DNA of 64,000 bases from Thamnidium elegans. Its lineage: Eukaryota > Mucoromycota > Mucoromycetes > Mucorales > Mucoraceae. Positions 21,625 to 32,346 of this stretch are shown here, piece by piece. Made by a program: the position numbers and the translations under genes. The stretch lies in NCBI GenBank assembly GCA_025201345.1, contig JAIXMG010000009.1, positions 744,001 through 808,000 on the forward strand, given 5' to 3'. Every line of letters begins with the position of its first letter. Position 1 is the first letter of the stretch. The notes below the pieces were generated by a model, which did not search any database, was not told the origin of the DNA, and worked only from the letters and a program-made list of their open reading frames with translations.

Positions 21625-23767
21625 AATATAAGCTTTTTTTTTTTTTTTTTTTGGTCTAGTAAAAAAAAAGGGGAAAAAAGAGAGATAATGAGAAAAAAAG
21701 AAAAGGAAAAGAAAAAAAGAGAGAAGGAGATCACCCTTTTTTTTTTCCTGCTGTTGTTATTATTTTCCAAATAAGATCTTGAGCTTAAATCACATGCTCA
21801 CCTATTTATCCTATTTTATTTTTTTTGTTGTTACACGCTAAATATATGGAAGGCTTTTTTTTTTAAAAAAAAAGATGTTGTTATTGTTATTGTTTAAAAA
21901 ACCGCTCTCTGGTTTGCATTACATCATTAATATAAAGTAATTTTAGCGGAATAAAACTCTATACAGTATTAATACTGAGCAGCATCCATCCAAGGTATCT
22001 TTATCGTACTTCTAAATAGTTACTCTGATTAACGTGGTTTATCCTGAATTATTACTTGGTCGTACAATTAGAAGCGCATCAAACTCTTATATTTACTCGT
22101 TCAAAAAAAAACACATTTTATTTTTTCAACTTTATGAAAATAGTTGGAACAACAAGTATATATTCGTATATAAAAATGATTACCTAACATATCGGTACGA
22201 GTATACGAAACAAATAGTTGTATAATGCCATAAGTAAAGCGACACCCTATTTTATCATCCTTTTTATCGTATTTACTCTATTTTTTTTTACAAGTCTTTT
22301 TCTTTTTTTTTGGGGGGGAGGGAGGGAGGGAGGGGGTTTATTTGATGTTCATACAAACCGATACCGTTTTTTCTTGGAACATCACCAGTATATATTGGCG
22401 ATGGAAGAGCTTAATAATGCTGTATTTGAAAATAACTATTATATTTACTTCATGAATAAAAAGCTATGTTTTGAAGCTTGTATATAATAGACGTATTTTG
22501 ATGTGCTATGCCTTCCTATAAAACGGTCGATAAAACCGAACATAATAACTATGTCGTTCACATGCTTCATAGGTTTTTTTTTTTTTTTTTTTTGTCCCAG
22601 GTGTTTTTTTTTCCAAGTTGTATACATGAATACGTGTTATTTTTGATTAGGTATGCCAAAAATGAAATAGGTAACCTAATCGAAAACTACTGCATTACGG
22701 TCATTAAAAAAATAACGCAGATAAGAGGAGATGCGTATATGCTGTCTTCCGTAATTATACTTGAATACTGGAAAATGAACTTTTTTTTGGGTGAATCGGG
22801 TCAGTGCGCGTGAACCAAAATCTGTTGAGGGATTTGAGCTGCGTAAATGTAAGTTAAGTAGCTCTGGCTTGTTTTTGATGTTTTTAAATAAAATAATCAA
22901 TGATGTTTACGCGAGGAATTCTAGGACACGCTACTCTCCTTTTATTTCTTATAATTAATGTATCATATATTTCTGAGCTTATTTTTTTTTTTAACATTAC
23001 AATTAAGTCTTCCCTCATCTATCTTATATTTGTTCACCTAGGTCTGGATCCATATAATTTTCTTGGGCCATTTTTCAGATAGAAGCCCTTTTGGACCAAT
23101 CATAAGACATGCTAGCATAAATCTATGAAACTTATATGACTAATCGGGACTCTCGGGAATTGCAAAAAAGTGATATGGAAATAAACCTAAAAAGAGAGAA
23201 TAAGCAGTTAGTCATATCGACACATATTGTATCCATTTTTTTTTTTTAAAAAAAAAAAAAAGGTATGTGACTTGCTGCAAAAGTAGAAGACGCTCAAATA
23301 TAATAAAGATTTATCTGCCGTATAAACCGTAGAAGAAGAAGAAGAAAAAAAAAAGACGAGTAAGATAAGTGAAAGAAGAAAAAACTTAAAAAAAATACTC
23401 TAGTTTAACTGTAAGTGACATTTTGATAAAAATATGTATAAAAGGGGAGGAAGTTTGAATTAATACTACAGTGTAAAATATTATTTATCCTGTCGATTTG
23501 GAGACTTAAAAAGCTGTTACACAATATAATTTTTTTTAAAAAAAAACCGTCATTTTTAGGTGTACCTTAATTTTACCCAATTCAAAAGCCTGAGAAAAAA
23601 TAAATAGAGTTACACACTACATGGTATACCTTCCAAGCGAATCAAAAAGGATCAAGTGAAGTTTAAAGAATCTGCCATTGGAATATGAGATTATAAATGA
23701 CTAAAAAAAAAAAAAAAAAAAAGTTTTTTTACTTTTCTTTTTCTTTTGTATATAAATATTTTACATT
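21625..23767. other. 2.1 kb intergenic region
   Basis: AT-rich sequence without a supported gene. It contains T/A junction tracts (about 21856-21873, 23239-23262, 23530-23546), a GGGA-type G-rich run at 22311-22334, and a TATAAAAG box at 23437-23444, upstream of the transporter. Open frames near 22218 and 22508 are rich in Phe/Leu/Tyr and lack domains. Confidence 0.4.
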
Positions 23768-25435
23768 ATGGAAATAAATAGCAGTAATGCTACAATTACA
23801 GATGATACTATAAGAGAATTATCCTTAAAAGAAAAGCTACTAAATTCACAGCTTATGTCATGCATAGCAGGTTCAATTATCCTTTGTTGTAGTTTCGGTA
23901 TACGACAAACTGTCGGTGTCTTTCTAATCCCCATCACCGAAAGTACAGGCTGGGATCGATCAACATTTTCTATTGCAGCTGGTTTATTTCAACTTTTCTG
24001 GGGATTTTCACAACCATTTGTTGTTTATTTTGCAGAACGAAAATGGGGATTTGGTAAATGTATTTGCGTCTCTTGCGCAATTTATGCTGCTGGTTTATTC
24101 TTGTTATACGGATCAGGTCAATCAGCTGGCTTATTTATCTTTGCTTATGCTATTGTAGTCGGCACCGCTGCGGGTGGAAATTCGTTCCCTGTTATCTTGG
24201 CTTCCGTTGGTAGACGGTTTCCTCAAAAATCAAAGCAACAGGCTGTTGCGTTCGGGTTAGTCTCTAGTTTCGGTAGCTTTGGTCAGGTTATTTTTTTACC
24301 CATTGCCAGAGTCATGGTAGTAGCTATTAACTGGAGAATGTCGTTTGTAGTACTAGGTAATTGTCATGTTACATGTATATATTTTACATTTATATACTTA
24401 GCGCGTGTACTTTATTATTATTATTATTATTGTTATTATCTAGGTGCTATTGTAGCATTAACTATTCCCTTGTCTTACTTTTTACAAACTATACCTCCCA
24501 CGCCTGCCTTACCGCCCACCATTATAGATCAAACCGAGTTATTAGACGATAAAGTACCAGACACAAATATAGATGAAAAAAAGACAACCGATTTAGAAAA
24601 GAATCAAAAAGATGATTTCTCCGCTCCGGATATTAAGACCGCATTAAAGGAAGCATTTTCGTCTCCCATTTTTATTATGATTAGTTTAGGGTTTAGTGTT
24701 TGTGGATTTCATGTTTCATTTTTGGCTACACATTTACCTGCTTACCTTGTTAGTATATTATTTACATATATGTGTATATTTCAGTCACTAACCAATTTCT
24801 GTTATATTTAGCAAGATCAAGGAATTGACCCTTCGTTAGCAGGTATTCTTAATAAATGTTTCTTGACATTTATTTATAAATAGTAACCCAACTTTTTTTT
24901 TTTTAAAAAAAAAAATTAAGCTTGGACAATGTCAATTCTCGGTGCAGGGTCAATGATAGGTTCTATTGCCACGGGCTATATTACAAACTATATTTCTCCG
25001 CGTCTCTGTTTAACCGTCTTATATCTCGCAAGAGCTATTCTTTTTGTTATTTTTATTTTCATCCCAGTTTCTTTAACAACTGTCATGGTTTTTTCATGTC
25101 TCTTTGGTGTAAGTTACGTATAAATTAATTATATAAATTCTAACTCGCAAATACATATATAGTTCCTTTGGTTATCGACAGTACCACTTACAACTAAATT
25201 TATCGGAGACGTGTTTGGACATCGATACTTGGGAACACTGACATCGATTAGTTTTGTTGGTCACCAAATTGGAGCCTTTCTTGGTGCATATGTAGGTGGT
25301 GTAATCTTTGATAAGACCCATAGTTACATGTCGTTATGGTACACTTCTTTGGCATTGGCTGTGTTCGCTGTTGTTGCTAATTTCTTTGCGGGAGAAGAAC
25401 CAGTAAATATGAGACGTAGAGGTCTCGAGCCATAA
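23768..25435 (+). CDS. Major facilitator superfamily transporter, monocarboxylate/oxalate-formate type
   Basis: Five exons (23768-24356, 24444-24748, 24812-24842, 24921-25108, 25163-25435) give 461 aa. Twelve hydrophobic segments are split 6+6 by an acidic cytosolic loop (PPTIIDQTELLDDKVPDTN). The first helix has CSFGIRQTVGVFLIPI. Loop 2-3 has ERKWGFGK, TM4 AYAIVVGTAAGGNSFPV, and TM10-11 GDVFGHRYLGTLTSIS, all matching the MCP/OFA branch. Exon 3 is only 31 nt. The first intron (87 bp) is in frame and stop-free. The substrate is not deducible; small monocarboxylates are typical of the branch. The final stretch is charged (GEEPVNMRRRGLEP). Confidence 0.85.
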
Positions 25436-25597
25436 TAATAATTATTATTACTTTAGACATAAAATACAAATTGAAACAATAGAAATTATAAGAAGGAAAA
25501 AAAAATATTTATTGAGTAACATAAAGGGGCATAAGCATAAAAGTGAGATATGTCATATTCTTAATAAGGAAGGGAAGGGGAGTTATATAAATTTTAG

Positions 25598-26965
25598 TTA
25601 GTTTGACATACATTCGCAAGAGGCATTTTTCTTTCGAAAAAATCGGTAAACATCAGTAACCATGACAAGGGCTTTTCTCAACACCTTACAGTAACATCTT
25701 CTTTGAAAATCATGAAGTCCTAATGCGTCGAAACGTAATCCAAGGAAATCACAACTATTCTTGTTCAATTGCTTCCTGAGTCTTTCCACGCCTTGATCCA
25801 TCATATCCATAATAGATGTACGCTGAATTTTCTCTACGATTCCAGAGATCTCCACTATATCTGTAACAAAAGTACTAATTTCTAAAGCAAGATATTTTGT
25901 TTTTTCCCACTTACTTGAATTCTGAATAAAATATTGTCTCTCGGACGTAGAAGGGATTTTTATCCAAAGCTCTTTAAGTTTACGAAGTAAAACATAGTGT
26001 CTTCTCCAAAACATTTTATAAGCATATTCATCAAACACATTACCTACTACCATTGGATACTCTTGTTTGACGCCAACGGGAACATCATACTGTACCGTAC
26101 CAAAAGAATTATATAAACTAAATAAGAATTCATTACTTACATCGTTTAGATTTTTCTCTACAAGTGCTAACGTATTCCAAAGTATTTTTGATTGAGTATC
26201 ATTATAGTATGAATAGGATGGATCAGAAGAATTCAAAGAATGTTTCAAATACTCTGGAATTAAATCATGAATTTCTCTTTTCTGGTTTCGAAACATTCTT
26301 TTAGACTTGTATAATTGTAAAGACCATTTTTGAAAAATCATAAGATCACGTGCATGCAACTCATACTCATCTAATCCGGTATTTGGGTACAAGTATAAAT
26401 AATAATTATAAAGTGATTGCCATTCACACATTAAAGTTGACCAATTCGACATATGTTCTAAGATAAGGCTTTCAATTTTCCAATAAACGTCAGTACGGTC
26501 ACGAACCCAAGCTTTCTGGTCTAGCATTACCGCCCGTCTTTCAAAAAAAGACAAGCTTCTTTGTTTCTCGCGTATCATATTATGGTTCAATTCCATTTCT
26601 AACCGCGAATATAATAATTTAGTAGGTTCCAAATAACTTTCTGCATCGCTTGCCATCAAGTCATACTGTAAGTAATCAAATAATTTTATCAACCAAAACT
26701 TTACTTTAAACATACTTGAATAGTATTTATGTTCAACAACATGTATTTTACTTTTAAGAGTAACGCAAAAGGGTCTGTTTGCATCCACATGTTCATAATT
26801 ACAGTTCAAGTAACGCATAAAGTTTTGTTTGAAAGTGCTTCTTTTGACAACAACAGCAGAGTTAGTAACAAGCGCAAGACTAGTTTCTGCAACTATATAT
26901 TGCAAAAATATAGCCATAACAGCCAACAATACAATAAAAATAGTTTGAAAACACATTCTAACCAT
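25598..26965 (-). CDS. Hypothetical secreted or signal-anchored protein, 455 aa
   Basis: A single exon. I place the start at 26965 (MVRMCFQTIFIVLLAVMAIF) because it gives a classical signal peptide with possible cleavage after IVAETS. An upstream in-frame ATG at 27010 would add 15 residues. The mature part is helical and rich in Tyr, Trp, Lys and Leu, with five or six N-glycosylation sequons (for example NWS, NSS, NDT, NAS). Cysteines cluster at both ends (NCNYEH...PFC; CDFLG, CYCK, CECMSN), suggesting disulphides. No family recognised. It stands alone next to a large AT-rich region, so a lineage-specific gene is likely. Confidence 0.6.
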   Translation of the reverse strand: MVRMCFQTIFIVLLAVMAIFLQYIVAETSLALVTNSAVVVKRSTFKQNFMRYLNCNYEHVDANRPFCVTLKSKIHVVEHKYYSSMFKVKFWLIKLFDYLQYDLMASDAESYLEPTKLLYSRLEMELNHNMIREKQRSLSFFERRAVMLDQKAWVRDRTDVYWKIESLILEHMSNWSTLMCEWQSLYNYYLYLYPNTGLDEYELHARDLMIFQKWSLQLYKSKRMFRNQKREIHDLIPEYLKHSLNSSDPSYSYYNDTQSKILWNTLALVEKNLNDVSNEFLFSLYNSFGTVQYDVPVGVKQEYPMVVGNVFDEYAYKMFWRRHYVLLRKLKELWIKIPSTSERQYFIQNSSKWEKTKYLALEISTFVTDIVEISGIVEKIQRTSIMDMMDQGVERLRKQLNKNSCDFLGLRFDALGLHDFQRRCYCKVLRKALVMVTDVYRFFRKKNASCECMSN

Positions 26966-27206
26966 TTTTTTTTTCAAAGAGAAACAAAGAGAAAACAGTA
27001 AAAGATGCATGCGAAGATAATTTTATAGCTCTCTTCTCGCCCTGAAATCACGTGAAATTAGTAAGCAAATAACCACATCTACACGTTTTTATTTACTTAT
27101 TCAAGTAGATTGTGTAATACTTTTGGCTGCGTCGTAAAGATGCTTTTTAATCTTTCGCCAATAGCTTCATAACATTTTTTTTTTTTTTACACAAGCTAAA
27201 ATTACC

Positions 27207-27385
27207 TACAGTAGCGGCTCTACTTAAGTGTACATTTCTCCAGGATGTATTCAGTCTCCCGTTTTAACACCACTATTACCACTATTCGATTTAAGGGTAG
27301 AATCCAATTTCACAAAACTACGAAATACAGCTGAAAATCCTTATAACTAAAAAAAAAAAAAGATATATTCTGTGATGAAGTAATT
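27207..27385 (+). repeat. Dispersed repeat A, copy 1
   Basis: Begins ACAGTAGCGGCTCTA and runs through AATCCAATTTCACAAAA and CGAAATA-AGCTGAAAA. A clearly homologous copy with small differences and indels lies at 58070-58275. A shared trailing segment (TTCTGTGA near 27368 and 58254) shows the homology extends beyond the core. Family unknown. Confidence 0.65.
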
Positions 27386-29305
27386 AGAGGTATTCAATTA
27401 CGAATATTCGAAAAAAAAAAAAAAAAAAAAAAAAAAAAGCACAAATATTCATAATCGACTACCCTTAATTTAATGTTCTAATACATTAATAGAGTTCTAA
27501 ATGATTATAATATTCGAGCTCTAATAGGAAAAGATACACAGCATATATATATTTTTTATAATAACTTGGGCGAGTTCGAGAACTATTCAAAGCTTTATAA
27601 TCCTTCATTGTTCGTCCATTATCCTTTTAAAATACTTTTTATTTTTTATTTTTACACGAATATTTAGGTATCACTTTTAAAGAAGATGATTGAAATAAGG
27701 ACTCTTTTGTCCAGATCGCATAGTAAAAGCTAGTCGCCTGTCCCTGAGACGTAATAAATCATTTGAAGCAATCTCTGATTGTTTCCCTACAAAAAAAAAA
27801 AATAATAGTAAAAGCTAGTCCTTAGGATGTTGTCTTTAATCTCAAACTTTGCGTTTTTAATTATTTTTTTATCAAAGATATATTTAATAAAACTATTTTG
27901 TATTATATAACTTGGATCTAAAAAGCTTTTTCTGTTTAAAAATCATTATTTATTATAACTGCAAAGATTTTTTATGTGAGCGTTTGTTAAACTCAGGTAT
28001 CTCAATGAGCTTTTTTTCTTAGCAGTGATTTTTCTTTAGCACAATTGTTCTTCCTACTCTTGTGCCTTAGGAATGATTTTATTATAACTGACGCGATTAA
28101 TACAGCGTATTTAATAACTACCTGTGCAGTATTTTATTGCTGGAAATACAATTATCTCGTCTACTGTTCGATTTAAAGGTGGATTTCTTCCAGATTTCGG
28201 TCATCCTTAAATAGAACATATTTTTTATATTTGATTGAATTATGTAAACAGGTTATATAAACAAGTAAGTTTTTCTCATTTGTTTATAGCTATATTTAGA
28301 GATACGGTACCATATATTTAGTTTATTATAAACCAGGACAGTAGAAAATAACCTGTTTTAAGCTAAAAAGATATAAGACCGTATTACTTTGATAATTTAT
28401 ATATATTTCCAACAAGATAAACAAGATAAACAATCGTCATCTTTCTTAAAAAAGTATACATATAATTAATAAAATAAATGGCCAGTCATAAAAATAAGAG
28501 CCCTCCCCCTAATTTACTAAGTGTACTTAATTCAGAAATAATTTAAAAATGGGGTTGATCTGTTTAATTATAGAGTAACAGTTTATCTTACAGTGGTACC
28601 TTTTTTTTTCAAGGGGAAGGGGGTGTGAGAGTGATGTAAGCGATTAAATAAACATGTAGAAAGATACTATAAAAAAAAATGCAAACAAACGCGAGAAACA
28701 GGAATTACAGTACACGGTTTAAAGAAGCTAACTGATTATAACCAGTATATAAAATACTATGAGATTTGGAATATAAATTATTTAAGATTTAGCCTCAAGT
28801 CTCGACTAGTTTCGGTAACTAAAAAATATATTAAAAAAGTTGGCAAAGTATTTCCGGTTATCAATGTAAATATTTAATCAAACCTTCTTACCAGAAATAT
28901 ATAAATTTCTCCTTATATTATCGGTGCTTTAATCAATGTCACACGAACTTTCAATATTTTAGCATGAACGAAAAAAGGCTTGAGAGACAGTTACTTAACG
29001 TAACGAAAAAAAGAGCTTTAGTATAATTAGTGATCAATATTTAAAGGTAAATATTATTATTACTCATCAAAGGTAAATATTATGCACGGAATAACAAAGT
29101 CGGTATAGAAAAAGAGAGTCATTTTTAAAATGCATGTAATGTCATGTATAAAGTCTTAGAAAACAGCTTAAAATCAATTAATGCTTGTGCACGTTGATGA
29201 TACAGAAATAGTGGCGTGGTCACGAACATTGCAGCTGTCTACACACCCAGAGGTTTTCCTTGCAGGTTTGTTTGTAAACATCGAGGATTGAATCTTCTCC
29301 TTTTT

Positions 29306-29367
29306 GGGAATGGGGGGAAGGGAGTTGGGGGTATTTGGGGGCGCTCTTTGGGGGTACTCTATAGGGG
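29306..29367 (+). other. G-run cluster, putative G-quadruplex
   Basis: Seven G-runs of 3-6 bases in 62 bp (29306-29308, 29312-29317, 29320-29322, 29327-29331, 29337-29341, 29350-29354, 29364-29367) in otherwise very AT-rich DNA. Spacing (3-10 nt) fits G-quadruplex formation on the plus strand. Confidence 0.6.
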
Positions 29368-29616
29368 TCAAAAACAATATAAAAAGCGTATTACGTAGTA
29401 TCAAAATAATAAAATTTTATTGGATAAAAATGTGTAGAAATAATCATATAAAAAAGGTTGCTTTGGATGGGAGATTCCGGTATTAACGCGATAAAATCAA
29501 AGACAGGAAGTAAAGTGGAAAGACACTACTGTTAAAAAATATATTAGAGAATGTGAATCACAATATCATTATTAACAAAAACATGCGTACCCTATATTAT
29601 TTTTATTTTTTTATTT

Positions 29617-29799
29617 TTAAAAACTAAAATGACCATGACAGCATAATAATTCAATGAAAACTTGTAATAATGGGACTAACCTTTGAAGCTTCCGTTGGAA
29701 GCGTGATTGTTGCTGCAATTGTTGGTGAATATTGCCCAATTGTCTTGCCAAATCTTGAAGTTGAAAAGCTGAAGTATTTTGGTTGTTATTATCAGACAT
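29617..29799 (-). CDS. Possible small Gln-rich coiled-coil protein, about 60 aa
   Basis: ATG at 29799 reads MSDNNNQNTSAFQLQDLARQ, then LGNIHQQLQQQSRFQRKLQR, and ends in a hydrophobic, Cys-containing tail. The central part is an amphipathic heptad-like helix. A GTTAGT after KLQR could be a splice donor, making this only a first exon. It sits just upstream of the Fanzor relic on the opposite strand. Unknown family; it may be chance. Confidence 0.3.
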   Translation of the reverse strand: MSDNNNQNTSAFQLQDLARQLGNIHQQLQQQSRFQRKLQRLVPLLQVFIELLCCHGHFSF

Positions 29800-30523
29800 A
29801 ATGCTTGAAGAAAGGAAAATCAGATGTATCCAAGTAATATTAGAGTAATATAATTTAGACAAGTGTGATACCTGTTATCAACTTACATAAAACTACATAT
29901 AGATATAATGTTAGCTACATATTACTTTGATCCCTTTGTATTACGTTATAACGATTGATAAATATGTGTATAACAAAGCATTTTGTAACAGCAATATTTC
30001 TGCTCAAAATTTAGTTAACCATACTTCTGAAAATTATACAAATACACTTCGAAATTATATAGAAATCAGATTAACAGAAGTCTTCGTAAGTATCATACAT
30101 TAACAGAAAAGAGAGAAAGAGAAAAAAATATAACTTTTTTGTTTTATGGCTCTAGAATTTGAATGCAAGTGATACTAATACACTCTGCCAATATATTTTT
30201 AAATAATTCTGCCAAATCATCCACCGGTGTAACATGGTCAGAAACCATACAAACCACACCTGATAATATAACTTTAATCAATACTATTAACATTGCAAGT
30301 AGAATCACAAACGAACCTGTCACCATGATTTTGATAACTATTAATCCGGGAATTCTTCTGCAACACATGTATCAAATGTTGCTCTATTTTGAAATAGTCA
30401 ATAATGACAATATCCGAACTTTCAACCAGGTCCAGAAGCAAGTCTTGAGCAGAAATGATCTTTTTAAAGTATTGAACAGAAAAAAAAAAGAAACAGGTTG
30501 TCATTCTTGGCTTTTATATCTAT

Positions 30524-32060
30524 AGGTGACAATGTTAACTTTGAAAATACCTTAAGATTGGACGTTGCTCAATATGAATACATTGTGGACCTAATACAAA
30601 CAACTCGCAACCAAATTCTTAATTCCAAAATTTACCTAGACGAAAATAACGAGAATCGTTTAAATATAAGAATTCAAGATTGTTTCAGACCTGATATAGC
30701 GCTATCTATAAACTAATACAAGCTTTTCAATGTACTCATTCATTCGTAAATATGTAGAAATATATATTGCGCATTTAAGACCTTTATTGTTTAAAGTTCA
30801 AAGAGATACCCAAATACCAATGGATATATTAAATCGAAATCAAAATCGAAATAATGACGAAAATGAAAATGATGGCGAAAATAAACATGAACTAGCAACA
30901 TTACTGTTTAGCCAAGTGTTTGATTTCGAACGCCTAAGGCTTGACTTTAATTAGTAAGTATAACTACTATGCTAGGGTTGCAAAGCTTTATATTGACGTT
31001 CTATCGCTTTATAGTAATGGAAAACAGATGTTCACTAATATGGTACGAACGGATGGTTATGGCATTGATTTTATACTGGCAGGTCCTGAAAGACAATCGA
31101 ATAAACTTCCTAATCTAGACGTGAATGATTTTACGCCCGAAGGAATAAACGAACGTTTTCATTTATGGGGTGTTGATCCCGGCCAAATCAACATTTTTAC
31201 TGCTTCCGATGGACACGATACCGACCCTCATCAATTAAGAAAGTACCCCACAGCTGAATATTACACTCGCGCAGGGTTAAAAAAAACAAACCTACATATT
31301 CTAAATTACAAAAATGCGGATCTCCAATTTCAAGAAGCAGAACAACGAATTACAACTCATAAAACTGCTAATTTAGAAAGATTTTTGGAATATGTTCATT
31401 CCGTTTTAAACAATTTGGATATCCTTCTTCAATTTTATGATCATCGTTTTACTGCTTTAAGATTTTTAAATTACATAGGTAGACAACGTGCCGATGCAGA
31501 AATGGTGAACATATTCGTGAATGGAAGTAAAAAGTACTTGAGGCGGGAATTCAAACAGACTGGTAGAGACGAAAAGAGAGGAAATCCCAAGAGAAGAAAA
31601 AAACGAAGACCAGTAAAAAAAAAGAAAAGGGAAAGGGGAAGGCAAAACTAAAGAAAAGAAAACCGAAGCCGTTTGAATCAGATAGCCGAATACCTTTGGT
31701 AGCCCTTGGGGATGCTGTTTTTCCGACTAGTATGAAAGGAACAATTCCTGGTTTGGCACGTCGTTTGGCACGTCGTTTGGTGACAGAGTACATGACTTCT
31801 AAGATAAGCGAACATAACTTAAATAATTATTTTCTACAAAATATTTAAAGAAAAAAAAATAGACTTGTTCCAATTGCTCTGGAAACAATACAGAGGATGT
31901 CAGAATCGATGATGTTTCTTTGTTTGGTGTATTGCGTTGCTTAAATCAATCCTGCAATACCTTATGGCAAAGAGATATCAACTCTTCCCGAAACATGCAT
32001 TCTATTTCCTGGAATGTAATTATGAATCATGAAGTCCCTTCAGGGTTCCAAAGACAATAA
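30524..32060 (+). pseudogene. Fanzor (eukaryotic TnpB-like, RNA-guided nuclease) gene, frameshifted
   Basis: Several plus-strand frames read as one protein. The N-part begins GDNVNFENTLRLDVAQYEYI and continues as MYSFIRKYVEIYIAHLRPLL. Next come the RuvC I block WGVDPGQINIFTASDG (Asp codon 31175-31177), the Lys-rich bridge, the RuvC II-like LVALGDAVFPTSMKG, TEYMTSK, then CSNC...RCLNQSC and the RuvC III block WQRDINSSRNM, ending at stop 32058. The order D-x206-TSxx-C4 finger-RD fits the published Fanzor signature. Breaks are frame changes near 30708-30730 and 30940, a one-base shift in the A9 tract at about 31612-31620, and a 58 bp intron (31805-31862) starting AT instead of GT. Active relatives cut DNA guided by an RNA from the element's 3' end. 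This copy is probably inactive; the N-terminal boundary is uncertain. Confidence 0.8.
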
Positions 32061-32077
32061 TACCCTTCTCAAGTCCT

Positions 32078-32137
32078 AGTATCAAAAGCTAGTAAACGTT
32101 TACAATGTAAGTTTACATTTTTAGAATATCTGATACT
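32078..32137 (+). ncRNA. Candidate structured 3' end of the Fanzor element (possible omega-RNA scaffold)
   Basis: Starting 17 bp after the Fanzor stop, an outer inverted pair AGTATCA (32078-32084) / TGATACT (32131-32137) encloses two more: the palindrome GTAAACGTTTAC (32092-32103) and AATGTAA/TTACATT (32104-32119, 2-nt loop). In TnpB and Fanzor elements the guide RNA scaffold lies at this position. RNA identity is inferred from position and pairing only. Confidence 0.35.
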
Positions 32138-32346
32138 GAAAAAAAAAAAAATCTGACTTGCCTATTTTATAACATTAATGCCTAGGCGTGTAACATGCTT
32201 GTATAAAAAATCAATACACAATAAAGGTATTTTTTTGAACATCCGAAATAGTGAATACTTACAAGTTACTGAGTTTTTTTATTATTATTTTTTCTTCCTC
32301 TATCACACGCACATATATATATATATATATATATAAAAAGGCCAAG

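Larger units (their letters stand above)
27011..29600. other. 2.6 kb AT-rich intergenic region with dispersed-repeat copies
   Basis: No supported gene. It holds a repeat copy at 27207-27385 (shared with 58070-58275), a partial relative at 28161-28200, an A24-type tract at about 27411-27438 and a G-run cluster at 29306-29367. A short minus-strand frame near 29174-29290 (KPARKTSGCVDSCNVRDH) may be a relic but is too short to call. Confidence 0.45.

Noticed and set aside
22218..22813. Two open frames in the intergenic region before the transporter
   Set aside because: Built on T-runs (Phe/Leu) and a GGGA run; no homology cue and poor codon character.
30953..30974. GTAAGT...CTAG in the Fanzor relic as a 22 bp intron
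   Set aside because: Far shorter than any other intron in the window (about 50-90 bp typical); a frameshift explains the frame change better.
29600..32340. Terminal inverted repeats bounding the Fanzor relic
   Set aside because: I looked for matching inverted ends on both flanks and saw none longer than chance; the only pairing is the local 3' hairpin block.
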